Assembly (NCBI GenBank): GCA_963680875.1
Contig: OY804577.1
Location: 107,147,906-107,211,905, forward strand
DNA length: 64,000 nucleotides
Origin: Bathymodiolus brooksi
Taxonomy: Eukaryota > Mollusca > Bivalvia > Mytilida > Modiolidae
Direction: 5' to 3'
Each line of letters begins with the position of its first letter. Position 1 is the stretch's first letter. The notes under the pieces are model-generated. The model was not told the origin of the DNA and did not search any database. It saw nothing but the letters and a program-made list of their open reading frames with translations. Shown here piece after piece: positions 12,001-24,790 of this stretch. The position numbers were made by a program, and so were the translations under genes.

Positions 12001-13494
12001 AGTTGAGTAGTGAAAAGATATGGAAATTAATGAAGAAAAGTAAGTTGAATAGTGAAAAGATTTGGAAAATATGGAAGAAAGATAAATTGAATAGTGAAAT
12101 GATTTGGACAATATGGAAGAAAGGCAAGTTGAATAGTGAAAAGATATGAAAAATATGGAAGAAATTCAAGTTGAATAGTGAAAAGATATGGAAATTATGG
12201 AAGAAAAGTCAGTTGAAGAGTGAAAAGATATGAAAAATATGGAAGAAACCCAAGTTGAATAGTGAAAAGATATGGAAAATACAGAAGAAAAGTAAGTTGA
12301 ATTGTGAAAAGATATGGAAGAAAGGCAAGTTGAATGGTGATAAGATATGAACAATATGGAAGAATGGCAAGTTGAATAGTGATAAGATATGGAAAATATG
12401 GAAGAAACCCAAGTTGAATAGTGACAATATATGAAAAATATGGAAGAAACCCAAGTTGAATAGTGAATAGATATGGAAAATACAGAAGAAAAGTAAGTTG
12501 AATAGTGAAAAGATATGGAAAATATGGCAGAATGGCAAGTTGAATAGTGAAAAGATATGAAAAATATGGAAGAAAATTGTGAAATGATATGGAAAATATG
12601 GAAGAAAAGTAGTTTGAGATGTGAAATATGGAAAATATAGAAGAAACCCAAGTTGAATAGTGAAAAGATATGGACAATATGGAAGAAAGGCAAGTTGAAT
12701 AGTAAAAATATATGATAAATATGGAAGAAACCCAAGTTGAATAGTGACAATATATGAAAAATATGGAAGAAACCCAATTTGAATAGTGAATAGATATGGA
12801 AAATACAGAAGAAAAGTAAGTTGAATAGTGAAAAGATATGGAAAATATGGCAGAATGGCAAGTTGAATAGTGAAAAGATATGAAAAATATGGAAGAAAAT
12901 TGTGAAATGATATGGAAAATATGGAAGAAAGGCAAGTCGAATTGTGATAAGAAATGGACAATATGGAAGAAAGGCAAGTTGAATAGTGAAAAGAGATGGA
13001 AAATACAGAAGAAAAGTAAGTTGAGTAGTGAAAAGATATGGAAATTAATGAAGAAAAGTAAGTTGAATAGTGAAAAGATTTGAAAAATATGGAAGAAAGA
13101 TAAATTGAATAGTGAAATGATTTGGACAATATGGAAGAAAGGCAAGTTGAATAGTGAAAAGATATGGAAATTATGGAAGAAAAGTAGGTTGAGATGTGAA
13201 ATATGGAAAATATGGAAGAAACCCAAGTTGAATAGTGAAAAAATATGGACAATATGGAAGAAAGGCAAGTTGAATAGTAAAAATATATGAAAAATATGGA
13301 AGAAACCCAAGTTGAATAGTGAATAGATGTGGAAAATACAGAAAAAAAGTAGGTTGAAATGTGAAATGATATGGAAAATATGGAAGAAAGGCAAGTTGAA
13401 TAGTGAAAATATATGAAAAATATGGAAGAAAACCAAGTTGAATAGTGAAAAGATATGCAAATTATGGATGAAAATTAAGTTGAATAGTGAAATG

Positions 13495-14445
13495 ATATGA
13501 AAATATGGCAGAAAGGCAAGTTGAATAGTGAAAAGATATGAAAAATATGGAAGAAACCCAAGTTGAATAGTGAAAAGATATGAAAAATATGGAAGAAAAT
13601 TGTGAAATAATATGGAAAATATGGAAGAAAGGCAAGTCGAATAGTGATAAGAAATGGACAATATGGAAGAAAGGCAAGTTGAATAGTGAAAAGAGATTGA
13701 AAATACAGAAGAAAAGTAAGTTGAGTAGTGAAAAGATATGGAAATTAATGAAGAAAAGTAAGTTGAATAGTGAAAAGATTTGGAAAATATGGAAGAAAGA
13801 TAAATTGAATAGTGAAATGATTTGGACAATATGGAAGAAAGGCAAGTTGAATAGTGAAAAAATATGGAAATTATGGAAGAAAAGTAAGTTGAAGAGTGAA
13901 AAGATATGAAAAATATGGAAGAAACCCAAGTTGAATAGTGAATAGATATGGAAAATACAGAAGAAAAGTAAGTTGAATAGTGAAAAGATATGGAAAATAT
14001 GGCAGAAAGGCAAGTTGAATAGTGAAAAGATATGAAAAATATGGAAGAAACCAAAGTTGAATAGTGAAAAGATATGAAAAATATGGAAGAAAATTGTGAA
14101 ATGATATGGAAAATATGGAAGAAAGGCAAGTCGAATAGTGATAAGAAATGGACAATATGGAAGAAAGGCAAGTTGAATAGTGAAAAGAGATTGAAAATAC
14201 AGAAGAAAAGTAAGTTGAGTAGTGAAAAGATATGGAAATTAATGAAGAAAAGTAAGTTGAATAGTGAAAAGATTTGGAAAATATGGAAGAAAGATAAATT
14301 GAATAGTGAAATGATTTGGACAATATGGAAGAAAGGCAAGTTGAATAGTGAAAAGATATGGAAATTATGGAAGAAAAGTAAGTTGAAGAGTGAAAAGATA
14401 TGAAAAATATGGAAGAAATCCAAGTTGAATAGTGAAAAGATTTGG
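13495..14445. repeat. 494-bp tandem duplication
   Basis: About 13,495-13,988 is repeated at about 13,989-14,445 (the second copy slightly short), both including a cassette, at 13,580 and 14,074. They share GAGATTGAAAATACAG in place of GAGATGGAAAATACAG, which is not seen elsewhere and confirms direct duplication. One copy has GAAATAATATGG near 13,605 where the other has GAAATGATATGG. Confidence 0.85.
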
Positions 14446-16623
14446 AAAGTACAGAAGAAAAGTAAGTTGAATTGTGAAAAGATATGGAAGAAAGGCAAGT
14501 TGAATAGTGATAAGATATGAACAATATGGAAGAATGGTAAGTTGAATAGTGATAAGATATGGAAAATATGGAAGAAAGCAAGTTGAAGAGTGAAAAGATA
14601 TGAAAAATATAGAATAAACCTAAGTTGAATAGTGAAAAGATATGAAAAATATGGAAGAAGCCAAAGTTGAATAGGGAACAGATGTGTAAATTATGGAAGA
14701 AAATTAAGTTGAATAGTGAAATGATTTGAAAAATATGGAAGAAACCCAAGTTGAATAGTGAATAGATGTGGAAAATACAGAAGAAAAGTAGGTTGAAATG
14801 TGAAATGATATGGAAAATATGGAAGAAAAGTAGGTTGAGATGTGAAATATGGAAAATATGGAAGAAACCCAAGTTGAATAGTGAAAAAATATTGACAATA
14901 TGGAAGAAAGGCAAGTTGAATAGTAAAAATATATGAAAAATATGGAAGAAACCCAAGTTGAATAGTGAAAATATATGAAAAATATGGAAGAAAACCAAGT
15001 TGAATAGTGAAAAGATATGTAAATTATGGATGAAAATTAAGTTGAATAGTGAAATGATATGAAAATATGGAAGAAACCAAGTTGAATAGTGAATAGATAT
15101 GGAAAATACAGAAGAAAGGTAAGTTGAATAGTGAAAAGATATGGAAAATATGGCAGAAAGGCAAGTTGAATAGTGAAAAGATATGAAAAATATGGAAGAA
15201 AATTGTGAAATGATATGGAAAATATGGAAGAAAGGCAAGTCGAATAGTGATAAGAAATGGACAATATGGAAGAAAGGAAAGTTGAATAGTGAAAAGAGAT
15301 GGAAAATACAGAAGAAAAGTAAGTTGAGTAGTGAAAAGATATGGAAATTAATGAAGAAAAGTAAGTTGAATAGTGAAAAGATTTGGAAAATATGGAAGAA
15401 AGATAAATTGAATAGTGAAATGAGTTGGACAATATGGAAGAAAGGCAAGTTGAATAGTGAAAAGATATGGAAATTATGGAAGAATGGTAAGTTGAAGAGT
15501 GAAAAGATATGAAAAATATGGAAGAAACCCAAGTTGAATAGTGAAAAGATATGGAAAGTACAGAAGAAAAGTAAGTTGAATTGTGAAAAGATATGGAAGA
15601 AAGGCAAGGTGAATAGTGATAAGATATGAACAATATGGAAGAATGGTAAGTTGAATAGTGATAAGATATGGAAAATATGGAAGAAAGCAAGTTGAAGAGT
15701 GAAAAGATATGAAAAATATAGAAGAAACCCAAGTTGAATAGTGAAAAGATATGGAAAATACAGAAGAAAAGTAAGTTGAATTGTGAAAAGATATGGAAGA
15801 AAGGCAAGTTGAATAGTGATAAGATATGGAAAATATGGAAGAAAGCGAGTTGAAGAGTGAAAAGATATGAAAAATATGGAAGAAACCCAAGTTGAATAGT
15901 GAAAAGATATGGAAAATACAGAAGAAAAGTAAGTTGAATTGTGAAAAGATATGGAAGAAAGGCAAGTTGAATAGTGATAAGATATGAACAATATGGAAGA
16001 ATGGCAAGTTGAATAGTGATAAGATATGGAAAATATGGAAGAAACCCAAGCTGAATAGTGAAAAGATATGAAAAATATGGAAGAAAAGCAAGTTGAATAG
16101 TGAAAATATATGAAAAATATGGAAGAAACCAAAGTTGAATAGTGAAAAGATATGAAAAATATGGAAGAAGCCAAAGTTGAATAGGGAACAGATGTGTAAA
16201 CTATGGAAGAAAATTAAGTTGAATAGTGAATTGATTTGAAAAATATGGAAGAAACCCAAGTTGAATAGTGAATAGATGTAGAAAATACAGATGAAAAGTA
16301 GGCTGAAATGTGAAATGATATGGAAAATATGGAAGAAACCCAAGTTGAATGGTGAAAATATATGAAAAATATGGAAGAAACCAAGTTGAATAGTGAAAAG
16401 ATATGTAAATTATGGATGAAAATTAAGTTGAATAGTGAAATGATATGAAAATATGGAAGTAGCCCAAGTTGAATAGTGAATAGATATGGAAAATACAGAA
16501 GAAAAGTAAGTTGAATAGTGAAAAGATATGGAAAATATGGCAGAAAGACAAGTTGAATAGTGAAAAAATATGAAAAATATGGAAGAAAATTGTGAAATGA
16601 TATGGAAAACATGGAAGAAACCC

Positions 16624-16707
16624 AAGTTGAATATTGAAAAGATATGGACAATATGGAAGAAACCCAAGTTGAATATTGAAAAGATATGGACAATATGGAA
16701 GAAAGGC
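16624..16707. repeat. Two-monomer tandem with a private GAATATTG marker
   Basis: Two adjacent 42-bp monomers both read AAGTTGAATATTGAAAAG instead of GAATAGTG. They differ only in the terminal triplet (CCC then GGC). This is a single-monomer duplication caught before divergence. Confidence 0.85.
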
Positions 16708-17031
16708 AAGTTGAATAGTAAAAATATATGAAAAATATGGAAGAAACCCAAGTTGAATAGTGAAAATATATGAAAAATATGGAAGAAAACCAAGTTGAAT
16801 AGTGAAAAGATATGTAAATTATGGATGAAAATTAAGTTGAATAGTGAAAGAATATGAAAATATGGAAGAAACCCAAGTTGAATAGAGAATAGATATGGAA
16901 AATACAGAAGAAAAGTAAGTTGAATAGTGAAAAGATATGGAAAATATGGCAGAAAATTGTGAAATGATATGGAAAATATGGAAGAAAGGCAAGTTGAAGA
17001 TTGAAAAGATATGAAAATATGGAAGAAAAGT

Positions 17032-17367
17032 AAGTTGAGTAGTGAAAAGATATGGAAATTAATGAAGAAAAGTAAGTTGAATATTGAAAAGATTTGGAAA
17101 ATATGGAAGAAAGATAAATTGAATAGTGAAATGAGTTGGACAATATGGAAGAAAGGCAAGTTAAATAGTGAAAAGAGATGGAAAATACAGAAGAAAAGTA
17201 AGTTGAGTAGTGAAAAGATATGGAAATTAATGAAGAAAAGTAAGTTGAATAGTGATAAGATTTGGAAAATATGGAAGAAAGATAAATTGAATAGTGAAAT
17301 GAGTTGGACAATATGGAAGAAAGGCAAGTTGAATAGTGAAAAGATATGGAAATTATGGAAGAAAGGT
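17032..17367. repeat. 168-bp (four-monomer) tandem duplication
   Basis: Two four-monomer blocks, 17,032-17,199 and 17,200-17,367, each start AAGTTGAGTAGTG and pass through the AAATTAATGAAG, AAGATTTGG and AAATTGAATAG variants. They differ in the fourth monomer and by TATTG against TAGTGATAAG in the second. The exchange step was exactly four monomers. Confidence 0.87.
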
Positions 17368-17944
17368 AAGTTGAAGAGTGAAAAGATATGAAAAATATGG
17401 AAGAAACCCAAGTTGAATAGTGAAAAGATATGGAAAGTACAGAAGAAAAGTAAGTTGAATTGTGAAAAGATATGGAAGAAAGGCAAGTTGAATAGTGATA
17501 AGATATGAACAATATGGAAGAAAGGCAAGTTGAATAGTGATAAGATATGAACAATATGGAAGAATGGTAAGTTGAATAGTGATAAGATATGGAAAATATG
17601 GAAGAAAGGCAAGTTGAAGAGTGAAAAGATATGAAAAATATAGAAGAAACCAAAGTTGAATAGTGAAAAGATATGAAAAATATGGAAGAAGCCAAAGTTG
17701 AATAGGGAACAGATGTGTAAATTATGGAAGAAAATTAAGTTGAATAGTGAAATGATATGAAATATATGGAAGAAGCCAAAGTTGAATAGGGAACAGATGT
17801 GTAAATTATGGAAGAAAATTAAGTTGAATAGTGAAATGATATGGAAAATATGGAAGAAAAGTAGGTTGAGATGTGAAATATGGAAAATATGGAAGAAACC
17901 CAAGTTGAATAGTGAAAAAATATGGACAATATGGAAGAAAGGCA

Positions 17945-20405
17945 AGTTGAATAGTGAAAATATATGAAAAATATGGAAGAAAACCAAGTTGAATAGTGAA
18001 AAGATATGTAAATTATGGATGAAAATTAAGTTGAATAGTGAAATGATATTAAAATATGGAAGAAACCCAAGTTGAATAGTGAATAGATATGGAAAATACA
18101 GAAGAAAAGTAAGTTGAATAGTGAAAAGATATGGAAAATATGGCAGAAAGGCAAGTTGAATAGTGAAAAGATATGAAAAATATGGAAGAAAATTGTGAAA
18201 TGATATGGAAAATATGGAAGAAAGGCAAGTCGAATAGTGATAAGAAATGGACAATATGGAAGAAAGGCAAGTTGAATAGTGAAAAGAGATGGAAAATACA
18301 GAAGAAAAGTAAGTTGAGTAGTGAAAAGATATGGAAATTAATGAAGAAAAGTAAGTTGAATAGTGAAAAGATTTGGAAAATATGGAAGAAAGATAAATTG
18401 AATAGTGAAATGAGTTGGACAATATGGAAGAAAGGCAAGTTGAATAGTGAAAAGATATGACAAAATATGGAAGAAACCCAAGTTGAATAGTGAAAAGAGA
18501 TGGAAAATACAGAAGAAAAGTAAGTTGAGTAGTGAAAAGATATGGAAATTAATGAAGAAAAGTAAGTTGAATAGTGAAAAGATTTGGAAAATATGGAAGA
18601 AAGATAAATTGAATAGTGAAATGATTTGGACAATATGGAAGAAAGGCAATTTGAATAGTGAAAAGATATGAAAAATATGGAAGAAACTCAAGTTGAATAG
18701 TGAAAAGATATGGAAATTATGGAAGAAAAGTAAGTTGAAGAGTGAAAAGATATGAAAAATATGGAAGAAACCCAAGTTGAATAGTGAAAAGATATGGAAA
18801 ATACAGAAGAAAAGTAAGTTGAATTGTGAAAAGATATGGAAGAAAGGCAAGTTGAATGGTGATAAGATATGAACAATATGGAAGAATGGCAAGTTGAATA
18901 GTGATAAGATATGGAAAATATGGAAGAAACCCAAGTTGAATAGTGAATAGATATGCAAAATACAGAAGAAAAGTAAGTTGAATAGTGAAAAGATATGGAA
19001 AATATGGCAGAAAGACAAGTTGAATAGTGAAAAAATATGAAAAATATGGAAGAAAATTGTGAAATGATATGGAAAATATGGAAGAAAAGTAGTTTGAGAT
19101 GTGAAATATGGAAAATATGGAAGAAACCCAAGTTGAATAGTGAAAAGATATTGACAATATGGAAGAAAGGCAAGTTGAATAGTAAAAATATATGATAAAT
19201 ATGGAAGAAACCCAAGTTGAATAGTGACAATATATGAAAAATATGGAAGAAAACCAAGTTGAATAGTGAAAAGATATGTAAATTATGGATGAAAATTAAG
19301 TTGAATAGTGAAATGATATGAAAATATGGAAGAAACCCAAGTTGAATAGTGAATAGATATGGAAAATACAGAAGAAAAGTAAGTTGAATAGTGAAAAGAT
19401 ATGGAAAATATGGCAGAAAGGCAAGTTGAATAGTGAAAAGATATGAAAAATATGGAAGAAGCCAAAGTTGAATAGGGAACAGATGTGTAAACTATGGAAG
19501 AAAATTAAGTTGAATAGTGAAATGATATGAAAATATGGAAGAAACCCAAGTTGAATAGTGAATAGATATGGAAAATACAGAAGAAAAGTAAGTTGAATAG
19601 TGAAAAGATATGGAAAATATGGCAGAAAGGCAAGTTGAATAGTGAAAAGATATGAAAAATATGGAAGAAAATTGTGAAATGATATGGAAAATATGGAAGA
19701 AAGGCAAGTCGAATTGTGATAAGAAATGGACAATATGGAAGAAAGGCAAGTTGAATAGTGAAAAGAGATGGAAAATACAGAAGAAAAGTAAGTTGAGTAG
19801 TGAAAAGATATGGAAATTAATGAAGAAAAGTAAGTTGAATAGTGAAAAGATTTGGAAAATATGGAAGAAAGATAAATTGAATAGTGAAATGATTTGGACA
19901 ATATGGAAGAAAGGCAAGTTGAATAGTGAAAAGATATGGAAATTATGGAAGAAAAGTAAGTTGAAGAGTGAAAAGATATGAAAAATATGGAAGAAACCCA
20001 AGTTGAATAGTGAAAAGATATGGAAAGTACAGAAGTAAAGTAAGTTGAATTGTGAAAAGATATGGAAGAAAGGCAAGTTGAATAGTGATAAGATATGAAC
20101 AATATGGAAGAATGGTAAGTTGAATAGTGATAAGATATGGAAAATATGGAAGAAAGCAAGTTGAAGAGTGAAAAGATATGAAAAATATAGAAGAAACCAA
20201 AGTTGAATAGTGAAAAGATATGAAAAATATGGAAGAAGCCAAAGTTGAATAGGGAACAGATGTGTAAATTATGGAAGAAAATTAAGTTGAATAGTGAAAT
20301 GATATGAAAAATATGGAAGAAGCCAAAGTTGAATAGGGAACAGATGTGTAAATTATGGAAGAAAATTAAGTTGAATAGTGAAATGATATGGAAAATATGG
20401 AAGAA
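17945..20405. repeat. 2.46-kb block, left copy
   Basis: This block reappears at about 34,558-37,018 at a constant shift of 16,613 bp, including a single cassette (18,173), a cassette half with the leader ATATGACAAAATATGG (18,455), the AAGGCAATTTG monomer, the AGTTTGAGATG monomer and a second cassette with AAGTCGAATTGTG (near 19,707). Its first kilobase is also repeated at a shift of 2,299 bp inside the next HOR. No gene is seen. Confidence 0.85.
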
Positions 20406-21411
20406 AAGTAAGTTGAATAGTGAAAAGATATGGAAAATATGGCAGAAAGGCAAGTTGAATAGTGAAAAGATATGAAAAATATGGAAGAAAATTGTGAAAT
20501 GATATGGAAAATATGGAAGAAAGGCAAGTCGAATAGTGATAAGAAATGGACAATATGGAAGAAAGGCAAGTTGAATAGTGAAAAGAGATGGAAAATACAG
20601 AAGAAAAGTAAGTTGAGTAGTGAAAAGATATGGAAATTAATGAAGAAAAGTAAGTTGAATAGTGAAAAGATTTGGAAAATATGGAAGAAAGATAAATTGA
20701 ATAGTGAAATGAGTTGGACAATATGGAAGAAAGGCAAGTTGAATAGTGAAAAGATATGACAAAATATGGAAGAAACCCAAGTTGAATAGTGAAAAGAGAT
20801 GGAAAATACAGAAGAAAAGTAAGTTGAGTAGTGAAAAGATATGGAAATTAATGAAGAAAAGTAAGTTGAATAGTGAAAAGATTTGGAAAATATGGAAGAA
20901 AGATAAATTGAATAGTGAAATGATTTGGACAATATGGAAGAAAGGCAATTTGAATAGTGAAAAGATATGAAAAATATGGAAGAAACTCAAGTTGAATAGT
21001 GAAAAGATATGGAAATTATGGAAGAAAAGTAAGTTGAAGAGTGAAAAGATATGAAAAATATGGAAGAAACCCAAGTTGAATAGTGAAAAGATATGGAAAA
21101 TACAGAAGAAAAGTAAGTTGAATTGTGAAAAGATATGGAAGAAAGGCAAGTTGAATGGTGATAAGATATGAACAATATGGAAGAATGGCAAGTTGAATAG
21201 TGATAAGATATGGAAAATATGGAAGAAACCCAAGTTGAATAGTGAATAGATATGCAAAATACAGAAGAAAAGTAAGTTGAATAGTGAAAAGATATGGAAA
21301 ATATGGCAGAAAGACAAGTTGAATAGTGACAAAATATGAAAAATATGGAAGAAACCCAAGTTGAATAGTGAATAGATATGCAAAATACAGAAGAAAATTA
21401 AGTTGAATAGT

Positions 21412-22682
21412 GAAATGATATGGAAAATATGGAAGAAAAGTAGTTTGAGATGTGAAATATGGAAAATATGGAAGAAACCCAAGTTGAATAGTGAAAAGAT
21501 ATTGACAATATGGAAGAAAGGCAAGTTGAATAGTAAAAATATATGATAAATATGGAAGAAACCCAAGTTGAATAGTGACAATATATGAAAAATATGGAAG
21601 AAAACCAAGTTGAATAGTGAAAAGATATGTAAATTATGGATGAAAATTAAGTTGAATAGTGAAATGATATGAAAATATGGAAGAAACCCAAGTTGAATAG
21701 TGAATAGATATGGAAAATACAGAAGAAAAGTAAGTTGAATAGTGAAAAGATATGGAAAATATGGCAGAAAGGCAAGTTGAATAGTGAAAAGATATGAAAA
21801 ATATGGAAGAAGCCAAAGTTGAATAGGGAACAGATGTGTAAACTATGGAAGAAAATTAAGTTGAATAGTGAAATGATATGAAAATATGGAAGAAACCCAA
21901 GTTGAATAGTGAAAAGATATGGACAATATGGAAGAAAGGCAAGTTGAATAGTGAAAATATATGAAAAATATGGAAGAAACCCAAGTTGAATAGTGAAAAT
22001 ATATGAAAAATATGGAAGAAAACCAAGTTGAATAGTGAAAAGATATGAAAATATGGAAGAAACCCAAGTTGAATAGTGAATAGATATGGAAAATACAGAA
22101 GAAAAGTAAGTTGAATAGTGAAAAGATATGGAAAATATGGCAGAAAGACAAGTTGAATAGTGAAAAAATATGAAAAATATGGAAGAAAATTGTGAAATGA
22201 TATGGAAAATATGGAAGAAAAGTAGTTTGAGATGTGAAATATGGAAAATATGGAAGAAACCCAAGTTGAATAGTGAAAAGATATTGACAATTTGGAAGAA
22301 AGGCAAGTTGAATAGTAAAAATATATGATAAATATGGAAGAAACCCAAGTTGAATAGTGACAATATATGAAAAATATGGAAGAAAACCAAGTTGAATAGT
22401 GAAAAGATATGTAAATTAGGATGAAAATTAAGTTGAATAGTGAAATGATATGAAAATATGGAAGAAACCCAAGTTGAATAGTGAATAGATATGGAAAATA
22501 CAGAAGAAAAGTAAGTTGAATAGTGAAAAGATATGGAAAATATGGCAGAAAGGCAAGTTGAATAGTGAAAAGATATGAAAAATATGGAAGAAGCCAAAGT
22601 TGAATAGGGAACAGATGTGTAAACTATGGAAGAAAATTAAGTTGAATAGTGAAATGATATGAAAATATGGAAGAAACCCAAG
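21412..22682. repeat. 781/782-bp tandem duplication
   Basis: About 21,412-22,193 is partly repeated at 22,194-22,682. The shift is 782 bp on the left and 781 bp on the right because the second copy lost one T (TAAATTAGGATG near 22,415 against TAAATTATGGATG). The equivalent interval in HOR-II copy 2 (near 29,435-30,700) shows the same doubling without that deletion. Confidence 0.83.
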
Positions 22683-24302
22683 TTGAATAGTGAATAGATA
22701 TGGAAAATACAGAAGAAAAGTAAGTTGAATAGTGAAAAGATATGGAAAATATGGCAGAAAGGCAAGTTGAATAGTGAAAAGATATGAAAAATATGGAAGA
22801 AAATTGTGAAATGATATGGAAAATATGGAAGAAAGGCAAGTCGAATTGTGATAAGAAATGGACAATATGGAAGAAAGGCAAGTTGAATAGTGAAAAGAGA
22901 TGGAAAATACAGAAGAAAAGTAAGTTGAGTAGTGAAAAGATATGGAAATTAATGAAGAAAAGTAAGTTGAATAGTGAAAAGATTTGGAAAATATGGAAGA
23001 AAGATAAATTGAATAGTGAAATGATTTGGACAATATGGAAGAAAGGCAAGTTGAATAGTGAAAAGATATGGAAATTATGGAAGAAAAGTAAGTTGAAGAG
23101 TGAAAAGATATGAAAAATATGGAAGAAACCCAAGTTGAATAGTGAAAAGATATGGAAAGTACAGAAGAAAAGTAAGTTGAATTGTGAAAAGATATGGAAG
23201 AAAGGCAAGTTGAATAGTGATAAGATATGAACAATATGGAAGAATGGGAAGTTGAATAGTGATAAGATATGGAAAATATGGAAGAAAGCAAGTTGAAGAG
23301 TGAAAAGATATGAAAAATATAGAAGAAACCAAAGTTGAATAGTGAAAAGATATGAAAAATATGGAAGAAGCCAAAGTTGAATAGGGAACAGATGTGTAAA
23401 TTATGGAAGAAAATTAAGATGAATAGTGAAATGATATGGAAAATATGGAAGAAAAGTAGGTTGAGATGTGAAATATGGAAAATATGGAAGAAACCCAAGT
23501 TGAATAGTGAAAAAATATAGACAATATGGAAGAAAGGCAAGTTGTATAGTAAAAATATATGAAAAATATGGAAGAAACCCAAGTTGAATAGTGATAAGAT
23601 ATGGAACAATATGGAAGAATGGTAAGTTGAATAGTGATAAGATATGGAAAATATGGAAGAAAGGCAACTTGAAGATTGAAAAGATATGAAAAATATGGAA
23701 GAAACCCAAGTTGAATAGTGAAAAGATATGGAAAATACAGAAGAAAAGTAAGTTGAATTGTGAAAAGATATGGAAGAAAGGCAAGTTGAATAGTGATAAG
23801 ATATGAACAATATTGAAGAATGGCAAGTTGAATAGTGATAAGATATGGAAAATATGGAAGAAACCCAAGCTGAATAGTGAAAATATATGAAAAATATGGA
23901 AGAAAATTGTGAAATGATATGGAAAATATGGAAGAAAAGTAGGTTGAGATGTGAAATATGGAAAATATGGAAGAAACCCAAGTTGAATAGTGAAAAGATA
24001 TGGACAATATGGAAGAAAACCAAGTTGAATAGTAAAAATATATGTAAAATATGGAAGAAACCCAAGTTGAATAGTGAAAAGATATGGAAAATACAGAAGA
24101 AAAGTAAGTTGAATAGTGAAAAGATATGGAAAATATGGCAGAAAGGCAAGTTGAATAGTGAAAAAATATGAAAAATATGGAAGAAAATTGTGAAATGATA
24201 TGGAAAATATGGAAGAAAAGTAGTTTGAGATGTGAAATATGGAAAATATGGAAGAAACCCAAGTTGAATAGTGAATAGATATGGAAAGTACAGAAGAAAA
24301 GT

Positions 24303-24790
24303 AAGTTGAATTGTGAAAAGATATGGAAGAAAGGCAAGTTGAATAGTGATAAGATATGAACAATATGGAAGAATGGTAAGTTGAATAGTGATAAGATATG
24401 GAACAATATGGAAGAATGGTAAGTTGAATAGTGATAAGATATGGAAAATATGGAAGAAAGGCAAGTTGAAGATTGAAAAGATATGAAAAATATGGAAGAA
24501 TCCCAAGTTGAATAGTGAAAAGATATGGAAAATACAGAAGAAAAGTAAGTTGAATTGTGAAAAGATATGGAAGAAAGGCAAGTTGAATAGTGATAAGATA
24601 TGAACAATATGGAAGAATGGTAAGTTGAATAGTGATAAGATATGGAACAATATGGAAGAATGGTAAGTTGAATAGTGATAAGATATGGAAAATATGGAAG
24701 AAAGGCAAGTTGAAGATTGAAAAGATATGAAAAATATGGAAGAATCCCAAGTTGAATAGTGAAAAGATATGGAAAATACAGAAGAAAAGT
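24303..24790. repeat. 244-bp tandem duplication
   Basis: Starts of the 33-bp monomer AAGTTGAATTGTG fall at 24,303, 24,547 and 24,791. The two full 244-bp copies share GGAAGAATCCCAAG. The homologous interval of copy 2 (32,411-32,654) has only one such unit, so the duplication came after the two HOR-II copies separated, or was lost from one. Confidence 0.87.

Larger units (their letters stand above)
9766..17944. repeat. Mosaic satellite segment without a clear multi-kilobase HOR
   Basis: The 3,998-bp register is lost near 9,775. Modules recur here in changing order. The cassette appears singly near 10,457 (with a 1-bp deletion), 11,651, 12,880, 13,580, 14,074 and 15,183, and a cassette half fused to a different leader starts near 11,925. 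About 0.9 kb around 11,540-12,430 matches 18,062-18,950 at a shift of 6,522 bp. I see no gene or non-satellite sequence. Confidence 0.8.

Noticed and set aside
11573..14618. AATAAA polyadenylation-like hexamers at 11,573-11,578 and 14,613-14,618
   Set aside because: Each arises from a single base change in a monomer of an A-rich array, with no associated gene or downstream element.
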